Assembly (NCBI RefSeq): GCF_046159715.1
Contig: NZ_JBJXCT010000002.1
Coordinates: 1-64,000 of the forward strand
Reading direction: 5' to 3'
Length of the DNA stretch: 64,000 nt
From: Pampinifervens sp037481935
Lineage (GTDB): Bacteria > Aquificota > Aquificia > Aquificales > Aquificaceae
A program made the position numbers and the translations under genes. This document shows, piece after piece, positions 16,504 to 24,492 of the stretch (position 1 is the first letter of the stretch; every line of letters starts with the position of its first letter). Under the pieces are notes generated by a model. It was not told the DNA's origin. It ran no database searches and saw nothing but the letters and a program-made list of their open reading frames with translations.

Positions 16504-16643
16504 GCAAAACCTCCTTTATGAAGATTTATGCCAGTAAAATCCATCCCTCTGTGCCACAGGTTCTCAGATATCTGATGTCTGCTAAGATAGGGGTTGTTGT
16601 ATAATTCCTTCTCTTTACCCGTGCTTTTCAATCCCAACTCCAT
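16500..16643 (-). CDS. 47-codon leader ORF coupled to rpoD
   Basis: Reading the minus strand from ATG at 16643, 47 sense codons run to a TGA at 16502-16500 that overlaps the rpoD start as ATGA. The peptide is hydrophilic (ends H-K-G-G-F-A) and I recognise no family. It has no Shine-Dalgarno, but TTGCCA-N17-TATATT lies directly upstream with the -10 ending 10 nt before the ATG, so the transcript should start almost at this ORF. The overlap places rpoD's own Shine-Dalgarno inside the last codons. This suggests translational coupling or attenuation, or a small protein. A 47-codon open frame alone is not significant. Confidence 0.42.
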   Translation of the reverse strand: MELGLKSTGKEKELYNNPYLSRHQISENLWHRGMDFTGINLHKGGFA

Positions 16644-16653
16644 AACTTTCTAA

Positions 16654-16682
16654 AATATACTCAGGCATACCCTCTCTGGCAA
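16654..16682 (-). promoter_or_regulatory. Putative sigma-70 promoter of the leader ORF-rpoD unit
   Basis: On the minus strand TTGCCA (16682-16677), 17-bp spacer, TATATT (16659-16654); each hexamer differs from consensus at one base. The predicted start site is about 3-5 nt before the leader-ORF ATG at 16643. A second TATAAT on this strand at 16693-16688, within the end of the nitroreductase gene, lacks a good -35. Confidence 0.5.
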
Positions 16683-16683
16683 C

Positions 16684-17199
16684 TCAAATTATAGTAAACA
16701 TATCCTCAAGGCTCCTTCGCGGTGTAGGTGCTGGTTCTTCTGCAGGGTATCCCACAGTGAGTATTGCCACAGGCTTCCACTCTCTGGGAGCAAAAAGACA
16801 GGACTTCAGGCCAGCCTCTTCAAAGGCTCCGACCCAGCAAGTTCCAAGCCCAAGGGCTACAGCAGAAAGCTGGGCGTAAGCACAGGCTATGGTGGCATCC
16901 TGCACAGAGTATAGTTCCGCCCCCCTCTTGCCATACTTTAAAGCACTCCTTGAGGGGTTTGCAAAGAAGACAAAAACTGCAGGGGCTTCCGCTATGAACC
17001 ACTGACTCAAAGCCCAGCGTGCCACCTCCATTCTTTTATCTTCATCAAGAACCAGAACAACCTCATATGCCTGAAGGTTTCCCGCAGAAGGAGCGCTTCT
17101 TACCGCCTCCATTATTTTCCTCAGCTTTTCTTCTTCAACAGGTCTTTTCTGATAGCTTCTTATGGAATGTCTCTTTTTCAGAACCTCAAAAAACTCCAT
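16684..17199 (-). CDS. Nitroreductase family protein
   Basis: A 171-residue FMN-dependent oxidoreductase of the nitroreductase fold. The N-terminus 'FFEVLKKRHSIRSYQKRPV' carries the Arg-x-Ser-x-Arg FMN-phosphate site, followed by 'AVRSAPSAGNLQAYEVVLV', 'DATIACAYAQLSAVALGLGTCWVGAF' and 'KPVAILTVGYPAEEPAPTPRR'. The physiological substrate is unknown; relatives reduce nitroaromatics, quinones or flavins. It overlaps the upstream phosphoribosyltransferase gene by 14 nt and is followed by the rpoD unit. Confidence 0.86.
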   Translation of the reverse strand: MEFFEVLKKRHSIRSYQKRPVEEEKLRKIMEAVRSAPSAGNLQAYEVVLVLDEDKRMEVARWALSQWFIAEAPAVFVFFANPSRSALKYGKRGAELYSVQDATIACAYAQLSAVALGLGTCWVGAFEEAGLKSCLFAPREWKPVAILTVGYPAEEPAPTPRRSLEDMFTII

Positions 17200-17821
17200 C
17201 TTTCAGAATCTCCTCTACTTCTGAGTCCTCAATCTGTCTGAAGTCCCTGTAAAACATGCCCACCGCAAAGCTGCCACCCTCAGAGGTATGCAGGCAGTAA
17301 ACCTCATCAGCGTGCTTCTTCAACCTTTCTGCGCTCTCTGCAGGGCAGACTGGCACAGCCACAATAACCTTCTTCGCCCCCTTTCTTCTAAGGTATTCAA
17401 CTCCGGCAATTACCGTCTGACCCGTGGCAATGCCGTCGTCCACCACGAGAACTCTCCTGTCTTTAACTTCTGGCTGTTTACCACCTAAAAATTTTTTTTC
17501 CCTTTCCCTTATCTTTTTCAGTTCCTCCTGTGCAACCCTGTCAATGTCCTCCTGAGAGAGCCTGAAATACTCTACCGTCCATCTGTCTGTGTATATGCGT
17601 CCATCGGGGTCTATGGCTCCGAAGGCCAGTTCAGGGTTTGAAGGAACACCCAGCTTTCTCACTATAAGTAGGCTGAGGGGAACGCCGAGGGCTTTTGAGA
17701 CTTCCTTTGCCACCACCACACCACCCCTTGGAATCCCAAGAACGAGGTCAGCCTGAAAGCCCATGTCCTTAAGATGCTCTCCAAGGATTCTACCCGCCTC
17801 TTTTCTGTCTGCAAAGACCAT
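17186..17821 (-). CDS. Phosphoribosyltransferase domain protein
   Basis: A 211-residue type I phosphoribosyltransferase-fold protein. It has 'FADRKEAGRILGEHL' at the start, 'DLVLGIPRGGVVVAKEVSKALGVPL' and the PRPP loop 'VLVVDDGIATGQT' (about 127-139). The protein resembles the COG1926 group of predicted phosphoribosyltransferases, which often sit near stress or hydrolase genes, rather than a specific salvage enzyme, so its base substrate is unknown. It starts 16 bp from the divergent gene at 17838 and overlaps the nitroreductase start. Confidence 0.86.
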   Translation of the reverse strand: MVFADRKEAGRILGEHLKDMGFQADLVLGIPRGGVVVAKEVSKALGVPLSLLIVRKLGVPSNPELAFGAIDPDGRIYTDRWTVEYFRLSQEDIDRVAQEELKKIREREKKFLGGKQPEVKDRRVLVVDDGIATGQTVIAGVEYLRRKGAKKVIVAVPVCPAESAERLKKHADEVYCLHTSEGGSFAVGMFYRDFRQIEDSEVEEILKDGVF

Positions 17822-17837
17822 TTTATAATTTTAAACC

Positions 17838-18125
17838 ATGGCAAAACACAGAAAAGCCAAGGTAAAACTTGAGCATCACCTTCTGGAAGGTCTGGAAGAA
17901 TATCTGGAAAAACTCTCTGGTCTGGATTCTGTCAGTTCAATAATACCGGGCAGGATATCAAGGCAAAATGGGGGAAGGGGTTCAAGGGGACTTTTTTTAA
18001 AATACAGGACAAACTCCGGCTACAAGCTCCTCTACAAAATTGGCACCTCCGTTCAGGAAATCTTTGTAGTCTGCAAGGACCCACAGGCCTTTGAAAAAGC
18101 CTTTAGAGAGAAGGTGCAACTATGA
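17838..18125 (+). CDS. Small basic hypothetical protein (possibly DUF2103-like)
   Basis: A 95-residue basic protein. It contains 'EHHLLEGLEEYLEKLSGLDSVSSIIPGRISR' then Gly/Arg-rich residues and 'LFLKYRTNSGYKLLYKIGTSVQEIFVVC', resembling the DUF2103 predicted metal-binding proteins, though that match is from memory and uncertain. No Shine-Dalgarno; TATAAT at 17824-17829 ends 8 nt before the ATG, so a leaderless or near-leaderless mRNA is likely. Its stop overlaps the next gene's ATG (ATGA). Confidence 0.65.
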   Translation: MAKHRKAKVKLEHHLLEGLEEYLEKLSGLDSVSSIIPGRISRQNGGRGSRGLFLKYRTNSGYKLLYKIGTSVQEIFVVCKDPQAFEKAFREKVQL

Positions 18126-18613
18126 GATTTTTACCCTTATTCCTTCTTTTCATAAACTTGTTGATGGCTCAGGAGGTCAGGGTTTCTGCCATAGTGCAGG
18201 GCAGGGTGGAGAGGGTTTTTGTAAAGGATGGTCAGAGGGTGGAGAGAGGAGACATGCTTGTGCAGATAGACCCAGTTCTTTACACAACTCAGAAGAAGGG
18301 TCTGCAGGCTCAGCTCAGCTCTCAGAAGGTTAGCCTTGAGAAGGTGGAGAGGGACTTCAGAAGGCATGAGGAGCTCTTCAACAGGGGACTTCTCTCAAGG
18401 AGCGAATATGAGGACTGGAAGAGCAAGTATGAAAAGGAGCTTGCAAACTATGAAGCCCTGAGAGCTCAGCTTGAGAGGACTGAAAAGCTCATAGAATACT
18501 GCACAATAAAGTCTCCTGTTAGAGGCGTGGTAAAGAAGCTCTTGGTCAGAGAAGGGCTCTTTGTGAACGGCACGCTGAGCCCAGAGCTTCTTCTGATTAT
18601 TGAAGAGCGTTAA
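18122..18613 (+). CDS. Short periplasmic HlyD/biotin-lipoyl-like adaptor protein
   Basis: A 163-residue secreted protein: signal peptide (1-16), half of a barrel-sandwich hybrid ('VSAIVQGRVERVFVKDGQRVERGDMLVQIDP'), a coiled-coil hairpin (about 60-125), then the other half ('IKSPVRGVVKKLLVREGLFVNG'). This is the core of membrane-fusion proteins but without the later beta-barrel and membrane-proximal domains of about 300-residue members. No exporter or outer-membrane channel gene is adjacent, so its partner is unknown. It is coupled by ATGA to the small gene upstream and abuts the convergent reductase gene with no gap. Confidence 0.75.
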   Translation: MRFLPLFLLFINLLMAQEVRVSAIVQGRVERVFVKDGQRVERGDMLVQIDPVLYTTQKKGLQAQLSSQKVSLEKVERDFRRHEELFNRGLLSRSEYEDWKSKYEKELANYEALRAQLERTEKLIEYCTIKSPVRGVVKKLLVREGLFVNGTLSPELLLIIEER

Positions 18614-19273
18614 TTATCTCACCACTTCCCACTCGGTGATAAGATGGCTCCCTCTTTTGAAATGGGACCTGAGTCTGAGATGGAGCAAATTCTTCAGGCT
18701 TTTGAAGCCTTCACCCCCCACCAGCGTTGGCACGTTTTCTCCGCCCACTATAACGGGCAGATGTATGAGCCTTATCTCGTCCACAAAGCCCCTTCTTATA
18801 AACTCCCAGTTTATGGAGGCACCACCCTCCACCATGAGGCTTCTTATCCCCCTTTCATAGAGGATAGGCATGAGCCTCTCAAAGTCCACAAGGTCCTCAC
18901 CCACCACCAGCACTTCAGCCCCCAATGACCTTATTTTCTGCACCCTCTCCTCTGGTGCCCTGCTTGTGGTGACTATTATGGTGGGTGCATCCTTTGAAAA
19001 GATGTTGGCATCCAGCGGCACGTTGGCGGTGGAGCAGGGTATGATTCTGGTGGGGTTTTTGCCCTCCACATATCTTACAGTGAGACTGGGGTTGTCCGTC
19101 CTTACCGTTTCACACCCAACCATTATGCCTTCCACCTTGGCCCTTATCTCATGAAGATACCGGTATGCTTCCTGGTCCATGAGGGTCATGAGCTCCTTGC
19201 TGGAGGCCCCCCTGTAAAGTGTAAGCTTTCCATCCACACTTACCTCAGAAACTATTATCACATAGGGTCTCAT
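18614..19273 (-). CDS. RibD C-terminal-type pyrimidine reductase (riboflavin synthesis)
   Basis: A 219-residue stand-alone reductase related to the C-terminal domain of RibD and to archaeal/fungal 2,5-diamino-6-ribosylamino-pyrimidinone 5'-phosphate reductase. It shows 'VIIVSEVSVDGKLTLYRG', 'VEGIMVGCETVRTDNPSLTVR' and 'GIRSLMVEGGASINWEFIRRGFVDEI', the NADPH- and substrate-binding blocks of the family. No deaminase domain is attached, unlike most bacterial RibD, so it resembles the archaeal layout. It is the last gene of an operon ilvC, CDP-alcohol transferase, reductase, each junction overlapping by 4 nt. Confidence 0.82.
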   Translation of the reverse strand: MRPYVIIVSEVSVDGKLTLYRGASSKELMTLMDQEAYRYLHEIRAKVEGIMVGCETVRTDNPSLTVRYVEGKNPTRIIPCSTANVPLDANIFSKDAPTIIVTTSRAPEERVQKIRSLGAEVLVVGEDLVDFERLMPILYERGIRSLMVEGGASINWEFIRRGFVDEIRLIHLPVIVGGENVPTLVGGEGFKSLKNLLHLRLRSHFKRGSHLITEWEVVR

Positions 19274-19893
19274 TCGTATTCTCTCCCGTAATGTTTATAC
19301 AGGTAAAGTATCCTCAGAAGAAGCGAAGCCATGGTAAGCACTGCTATAAGCTTTATTCCAAACTCAAGGCCCAGAGGGGCGTGGAACCTCTCAAAAAGGG
19401 TAAAGATTATAAGCGTTATGTGGGTTTCTGGCCTTCCAAAAAAGCCCACCCCTTCAAGTGGGTCCTTTATCTTGCCCTTTGTTCTTTCCTCGTAGCCTAT
19501 CTCCGCATACACCACGGGTTTTATAAAAGAGTGGAGCATGGAGGCGGTCACTACAGTTATGGCGGTGAGTGGTCCTGCATAAAAGTATCCCACTGTGCCC
19601 AGCACAAAACCGTCCACCCATTTGTCTGCAAGCCAGTCAAAAACTGCGCCGAACTTGGAGGCTTTTTCTGAAAGCCTTGCCACCATACCATCCGCAAGGT
19701 CAAAGAGCCCAGAAAGAAAAAGCAGGCTTGCGGCAGTAAGAAACTTTCCGTGGTAAAAGGCATAGGCAGAGGCCATTCCGAGGGCAACCGAGAGGAGGGT
19801 TATCAGATTTGGAGGCAGATGAAGTCTGTAGAGCGCAACCCCCACAGGGGTATAAACCTTCTTTAGGGCTTCTCTTCTCTTTGTAAGGTTCAT
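19270..19893 (-). CDS. CDP-alcohol phosphatidyltransferase family protein
   Basis: A 207-residue membrane enzyme with the complete catalytic signature D-x2-D-G-x2-A-R-x8-G-x3-D-x3-D at residues 65-90. The opening 'NLTKRREALKKVYTPVGVALYRLHLPPNLITLLSV' is like the archaetidylinositol-phosphate-synthase/PIS group rather than bacterial PgsA. It transfers a phosphoalcohol from or to CDP-diacylglycerol to form a phospholipid; the acceptor (inositol phosphate, glycerol phosphate or other) cannot be read from the sequence. 4-nt overlaps join it to ilvC and to the reductase. Confidence 0.86.
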   Translation of the reverse strand: MNLTKRREALKKVYTPVGVALYRLHLPPNLITLLSVALGMASAYAFYHGKFLTAASLLFLSGLFDLADGMVARLSEKASKFGAVFDWLADKWVDGFVLGTVGYFYAGPLTAITVVTASMLHSFIKPVVYAEIGYEERTKGKIKDPLEGVGFFGRPETHITLIIFTLFERFHAPLGLEFGIKLIAVLTMASLLLRILYLYKHYGREYE

Positions 19894-20891
19894 TTAAGCT
19901 CCTTACCTGTAATCCACGGCATCATACGCCTGAGCTCTTCACCCACCCTTTCTATGAGATGATGTCTGTCTCTTTCAAGAAGGGCGTTAAAGACAGGTCT
20001 TCCTGCCTGATTTTCCAGTATCCATTCACGGGCAAACTCAGCTCTCTGTATTTCCTCCAGTATACCCTTCATAAGGGGCTTGACGGCCCTGTAAATCCTA
20101 TCTCCCCTTGTCACATCCCCATACTTGGCGGTGTCCGATATGGAATACCTCATGCCTGCTATCCCATACTGGTATATCAGGTCTACTATGAGCTTGAGTT
20201 CATGAAGGCACTCAAAGTAGGCAACCTCCGGCTGATACCCCGCCTCCACAAGGGTCTCAAAGCCTGCCTTTATGAGCGCAGTAACACCACCACACAGCAC
20301 GGACTGCTCTCCAAAGAGGTCAGTTTCTGTCTCCTCTCTGAAGGTGGTCTCTATCACGCCTGCCCTTGTGGCACCCAGAGCCTTTGCATAGGCAAGGGCC
20401 TTGTCTCTGCATGTGCCCGAGGCATCCTGATATATGGCAAGGAGGGCTGGAACGCCCTTTCCCTCTTCATACATCCATCGCACGAGATGTCCTGGACCCT
20501 TCGGCGCCACCATAAAAACGTCCACATCCCTTGGTGGCACTATCTGTCTGAAGTGTATGTTAAAGCCGTGGGCAAAGGCCAGGCTTTTTGAGCTGTCAAG
20601 AAAAGGCTCAACGCTCTCTCTGTAGAGCTGTGGCTGGACCGTGTCTGGTGTCAGAAACATTATTATGTCTGCTTCCTGAGTTGCTCTCTCTGGCTGGAGA
20701 ACAGGAAAACCATCTGCAATAGCCTTCGCCTTTGACCTGCTACCCTCATAAAGACCGATAAGGACCCTCACACCACTGTCTCTCAGGTTAAGTGCGTGTG
20801 CATGCCCCTGACTTCCATAGCCCAGTATGGCAACAGTCTTGCCAATCAGGGGTTCAAGACTTGCATCTTGGTCGTAATAAACCTTTGCCAT
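19890..20891 (-). CDS. ilvC: Ketol-acid reductoisomerase
   Basis: Class I (short) enzyme of 333 residues that isomerises and reduces acetolactate or acetohydroxybutyrate in valine/isoleucine synthesis using NAD(P)H and Mg2+. The nucleotide site 'VAILGYGSQGHAHALNLRDSGVRVLIGL' is at 18-45, followed by 'MVAPKGPGHLVRWMYEEGKGVPAL' and the knotted domain with 'ETDLFGEQSVLCGGVTALIKAGFETLVEAGYQPE', which holds the metal-binding Asp/Glu. A Shine-Dalgarno (GGAGG) precedes the ATG, and a TATAAT lies at 20922-20917. ilvD of the same pathway is at 48075-49742. Confidence 0.97.
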   Translation of the reverse strand: MAKVYYDQDASLEPLIGKTVAILGYGSQGHAHALNLRDSGVRVLIGLYEGSRSKAKAIADGFPVLQPERATQEADIIMFLTPDTVQPQLYRESVEPFLDSSKSLAFAHGFNIHFRQIVPPRDVDVFMVAPKGPGHLVRWMYEEGKGVPALLAIYQDASGTCRDKALAYAKALGATRAGVIETTFREETETDLFGEQSVLCGGVTALIKAGFETLVEAGYQPEVAYFECLHELKLIVDLIYQYGIAGMRYSISDTAKYGDVTRGDRIYRAVKPLMKGILEEIQRAEFAREWILENQAGRPVFNALLERDRHHLIERVGEELRRMMPWITGKELK

Positions 20892-20924
20892 CCTTATCCT
20901 CCAGAGCTTTTAAGGAATTATACA

Positions 20925-21383
20925 CTACTTTTCAAACTTGAAAAATACAGAGATGTAATCTCTGCCTATCTTGTATCTGTTTATGAGGAGCTTATCCCTG
21001 AACTGTTTTGGTATCTTTTCGTAGGTATCGGTGAGAACAACAGCTGGCATCATATCCATGCCAAGATATTCGCCCTCTAGCATGAAACCACTGAGCCCCT
21101 TTATATCCTCAAGCCCATCCCTTGAAAGCAATCTGAAGAGGGCCCACTGCTTTGAGTTTTCCCTGTCCTTCCTTACCCTGCCGTCTGCATCCGAAAGCCT
21201 TATCTCCTGAGTTTTACTCAGAAAAAGCACTTTCTTCTTCCGTATTATCCTGAATATTCCATCCCCTATCTCAAAGTCAATACCAGGATATGCCCTGCGA
21301 AGCTCCTCCGGAGTTAGCCTAATTTCAAGCTCTGCGTCTATGAGGTTTCCAAAATTCAAAAGGTCTTCAATAAATATGCCCAT
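20925..21383 (-). CDS. Hypothetical protein (152 residues)
   Basis: I do not recognise this protein. It is soluble and mixed alpha/beta, with 'LTPEELRRAYPGIDFEIGDGIFRIIRKKKVLFLSKTQEIRLSD' near the start and an S/T-poor basic C-terminus ending in F-K-F-E-K. ATG at 21383 is chosen; a TTG at 21404 would add seven residues. Neither start has a Shine-Dalgarno. It lies upstream of ilvC on the same strand (33 nt gap) and starts about 30 nt from the divergent GGDEF gene. Confidence 0.55.
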   Translation of the reverse strand: MGIFIEDLLNFGNLIDAELEIRLTPEELRRAYPGIDFEIGDGIFRIIRKKKVLFLSKTQEIRLSDADGRVRKDRENSKQWALFRLLSRDGLEDIKGLSGFMLEGEYLGMDMMPAVVLTDTYEKIPKQFRDKLLINRYKIGRDYISVFFKFEK

Positions 21384-21413
21384 GAGTATAAAATATATTT
21401 TCAAGGGGAAGAA

Positions 21414-22421
21414 ATGAACAGGTGCGAACTTTATTTAAAAATAACGAGGGGGTTGCCTCTCAAGGACGAGGAGGTTAAATTGCTCGGAGAGATAATAAGA
21501 GAGGAGCTAAAGTTTCTTGTGAGGAACAACATACTGCCCACGCCAAGAAACTATGAGAAGTGGTTTCTGGTATTTTGCCACCTTCTTGAGAAGGGAAGGC
21601 TGCCTTCAGATGCAGAGCTGGTGGAGATATACCAGAGTATGTATAACGGTGAGAAGATAAGCGATGTTAAGTTTGATGTGGAGATGACTCTTGAGGTGCT
21701 GAGCAAGCTGGTGGAAGAGTTCCACAGACTCATAAAAGAGCACAGAGAATACGCCGATAAAAAGGAAGAAGAGCTATCAAGTATAGAGAAAAAGGCGATT
21801 GAAAGTGAGCTGACCCCACTCATACTGGAGCTTCTCATGCACTTAAGGGACATAAAGGCTCAGAACGAGAGGTTCCTCAAGAGAATAGAAGAGCAACAGC
21901 ATATGATAGAGGAGCTCAGGGAGAGGCTGGAGCAGGCAGAGGCAGAGGCAAACATAGACTATCTTACCAATACCTTCAACAGGCGGTCCTTTGAAAGGGC
22001 GCTCAAGGAAGCCTTTGATGAGTATAAGAAAAGATATGCTCTCTTCTCTCTTGTCCTTATTGACCTTGATGGCTTCAAAAAGATAAACGACCTATATGGT
22101 CATTCTGCGGGGGATTTGGTTCTAAGGCGTATAGCACATCTGTTCAGACAGAGTCTGAGGGCCAAGGATATACTGGCAAGATGGGGGGGTGACGAGTTTG
22201 CAGTGCTGATGCCGGGGACAAGGAAAGAACAGGCAATAAATGTGGCTGAAAGGCTGAGAAAAGCCGTTGAAGACCTTGAGATAATAGTTGAAGGGCAGAA
22301 GATTAGACTCTCCTTCAGCTACGGTGTGGTAGAGTCTGAGGACAGGTTCTCCAGCCTGGAAGATATGATAAAAGAGGCTGATGAGCTCATGTATCAGCAA
22401 AAGAAAAACAGGGCTTTATAG
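21414..22421 (+). CDS. Diguanylate cyclase (GGDEF) with N-terminal helical domain
   Basis: A 335-residue cytosolic protein: an alpha-helical N-terminal half (1-180) rich in charged residues and coiled coil, then a GGDEF domain (about 180-335). The active-site G-G-D-E-F is at 258-262, with a product-inhibition I-site R-A-K-D at 249-252, exactly five residues upstream, so it should be an active, feedback-inhibited c-di-GMP synthase. No EAL or PilZ gene is nearby. The N-terminal half may dimerise or sense a signal. A Shine-Dalgarno (AGGGGAAG) precedes the ATG. Its 3' end overlaps the convergent MATE gene by 6 nt. Confidence 0.93.
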   Translation: MNRCELYLKITRGLPLKDEEVKLLGEIIREELKFLVRNNILPTPRNYEKWFLVFCHLLEKGRLPSDAELVEIYQSMYNGEKISDVKFDVEMTLEVLSKLVEEFHRLIKEHREYADKKEEELSSIEKKAIESELTPLILELLMHLRDIKAQNERFLKRIEEQQHMIEELRERLEQAEAEANIDYLTNTFNRRSFERALKEAFDEYKKRYALFSLVLIDLDGFKKINDLYGHSAGDLVLRRIAHLFRQSLRAKDILARWGGDEFAVLMPGTRKEQAINVAERLRKAVEDLEIIVEGQKIRLSFSYGVVESEDRFSSLEDMIKEADELMYQQKKNRAL

Positions 22422-23756
22422 GTTTTTCCTTATTTCTCTCCTGTATGCCCAGTAGAAGATGAGAGCCCTCAGGGTAGTTTCAAGGCTCATGAAGACCCAG
22501 GGGACTATGGGGTTGGGCAACACCTTTAACACCAGCAGGGAGGGGATAATCCTGAACAGCCAGAAGGATGAAAGGTTAACCACAAGGGGTATGTGGGTTT
22601 TCCCCATACCCTTCAGAGAACCTGAGAAGATACTGGCGTAAGCCATCTGAGGCTGAGACAGGGCAACTATTACAAGATAGTAAACCGCATACTCTATCAC
22701 TTCTCTATCTCGTGTGAATATAAGGGAAAAATACTGTGGAAAAAGGGCTATTAAGAGCCCTATAAAACCCATTACCAGTGCTGTGGTATGGGCACTTACC
22801 CTCACCCCATAGTCAAGCCCTCTGAAGTTCCTTGCACCGTAGTTCTGACCTGCAAGGGTGGTTGAGGCAATCATCATGCCAAAGCCTATCATGAAGGAAA
22901 GGCTCTCCACCCTCAGTCCCACCTGATGGGCCGCCAGTGCCTTGTCTCCAAACTGGGCTACAAGTCCCACGAAGATGTTGAAGGAAAGGCTCGTAAAGGC
23001 CCTCTCTACAGCTGTGGGCGTTCCAATGCGGAGCATCTGGAGCAGGATGTCCCCTCTCAGGCTCATCCTGACGGGGAAGGGCTTTCTGTGTCTTGCATAC
23101 AGGTATGCGTAGAATACAAGCCCCACAAGCTCTGAGAGGGCTATGCCCCAGCCTGCTCCTGCCACCTCAAGCCTTGGAAAGCCAAACTTTCCGTATATGA
23201 GAAGATAGGCAGAGCCTATGTTGACCACGTTCATGAGAAGGGCAACTTTGAAGGGAGTTTTTGTATCTCCATATCCGTTGTATGCTGCATATAGGGCGTT
23301 TGTGGCAAAGCCCACTGTTATGAAGAGAAAAACGGGCTCTAAATATTCTCTCGCAAGGCTAACCACCTTCTGGGAAGCACCAAAGGTCAGCATAAGGTAT
23401 GACACGAGCTCCTCGCCCCAGAAGGTGAGTGGAAGGGCTATCAGGAAGGAAAGGGCAATTCCCCACAGAAGTGCAGGAGATGGGTCTTTACCCGCACCCA
23501 CCCTCTGAGCGACGAGCACGGAAGTGCCCGTGTAGGCAAGTGCCATCAGGGAGTATATAAACCAGAGCATACTGGCAGAGTATCCCACCGCCGCCACCGC
23601 AGAGGCAGAAAGCCCTGAGACAAGGATTATGGAAAAGGCACTTTCTATTGTGTAGAGCAGGTTTGAAAGGATTATGGGAAGTGCCAGCTTAAGGACTCTT
23701 CTGGCAACCCTCAGTTTTCCCTCTGAGGGGTCTATGAGAATTCTGTTATCGGGCAT
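22416..23756 (-). CDS. MATE family efflux transporter
   Basis: A 446-residue polytopic protein with about 12 hydrophobic segments and the MATE pseudo-repeat: 'LALPIILSNLLYTIESAFSIILVSGLSASAVAAVGYSASML' near the start and 'IGTPTAVERAFTSLSFNIFVGLVAQFGDKALAAHQVGLRVES' in the second half. It uses Na+ or H+ gradients to export organic cations; the substrate is unknown. It is the last gene of the minus operon DUF420, ispF, patatin-like, MATE, overlapping the patatin gene by 11 nt. Confidence 0.9.
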   Translation of the reverse strand: MPDNRILIDPSEGKLRVARRVLKLALPIILSNLLYTIESAFSIILVSGLSASAVAAVGYSASMLWFIYSLMALAYTGTSVLVAQRVGAGKDPSPALLWGIALSFLIALPLTFWGEELVSYLMLTFGASQKVVSLAREYLEPVFLFITVGFATNALYAAYNGYGDTKTPFKVALLMNVVNIGSAYLLIYGKFGFPRLEVAGAGWGIALSELVGLVFYAYLYARHRKPFPVRMSLRGDILLQMLRIGTPTAVERAFTSLSFNIFVGLVAQFGDKALAAHQVGLRVESLSFMIGFGMMIASTTLAGQNYGARNFRGLDYGVRVSAHTTALVMGFIGLLIALFPQYFSLIFTRDREVIEYAVYYLVIVALSQPQMAYASIFSGSLKGMGKTHIPLVVNLSSFWLFRIIPSLLVLKVLPNPIVPWVFMSLETTLRALIFYWAYRREIRKNL

Positions 23757-24492
23757 AGGACCTCATTACCTGCATGGTTTTCTCATAGCCAAGTCTGTAT
23801 ATTTCTTCCGCTTTGAGGAGACTGAGGGGCGAATAGGCGTATAGCTCTGGCTCTATGACCACATGGCAGAGCTCTTTTCTCTTTTCCACGTTGGACCGGA
23901 CCGCCAGCAGAAAACTTCTCACAAGTATCTGAAATATATTCCCAACTTTTTCTATTGGTGCGTTCGGGTTTACATCCACACCTACGAGAAGGCCTTCCAT
24001 GTCTATTAGAGGTTCAACGGGTAAGTTGTTGGTTATTCCTCCATCCATCAGGAGATGGCTTCTGTATCTTACAGGTTCAAATATGCCCGGCAGGGCACAG
24101 CTACCTAAAAGGATGGGGAAAAGACTTCCACTGTCAAAGTAATGGGTCTTGCCGCTTTTCAGGTCCACCGCACCTATGAAAAGCCTTTTCTTTAACTCCT
24201 CTATCCTGTCCACAGATAGCATGCCTCTGAGGTAAACTTCTGCACCTTTCAGGGACACAAGCCCAAGCCTCGGCACAGTGGGTCTGAGATACCTGAGCCA
24301 GTCCCTTGACTTTACCACTCTGAGCATCTCCTCCGGACTGTAGCCGTCGCAGTAAAAGGCTCCAACAAGAGCCCCTGCACTTACACCACTGACAGCTGAT
24401 ATCTCAAAACCCAGCTCCTCAAGAGCTTTTATGACGCCTATATGGGCTATGCCACGGGATGCTCCACCTGAGAGGGCAAGGTTAACCTTCAT
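23746..24492 (-). CDS. Patatin-like phospholipase (RssA-type)
   Basis: A 248-residue serine lipid acyl hydrolase of the bacterial patatin family. The oxyanion block 'LALSGGASRGIAHIGVIKALEEL' is at 5-27, the nucleophile Ser38 in G-V-S-A-G and the catalytic Asp150 in D-G-G, so the dyad is complete. There is no signal peptide; it is probably a cytosolic or membrane-associated lipase. It overlaps ispF by 11 nt. Confidence 0.88.
   Translation of the reverse strand: MKVNLALSGGASRGIAHIGVIKALEELGFEISAVSGVSAGALVGAFYCDGYSPEEMLRVVKSRDWLRYLRPTVPRLGLVSLKGAEVYLRGMLSVDRIEELKKRLFIGAVDLKSGKTHYFDSGSLFPILLGSCALPGIFEPVRYRSHLLMDGGITNNLPVEPLIDMEGLLVGVDVNPNAPIEKVGNIFQILVRSFLLAVRSNVEKRKELCHVVIEPELYAYSPLSLLKAEEIYRLGYEKTMQVMRSYAR

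Noticed and set aside
16621..16640. TTTTCAATCCC-type string resembling CRISPR repeat ends
   Set aside because: Only one copy, with no spacer-repeat array, and the region reads as the leader ORF of rpoD on the other strand.
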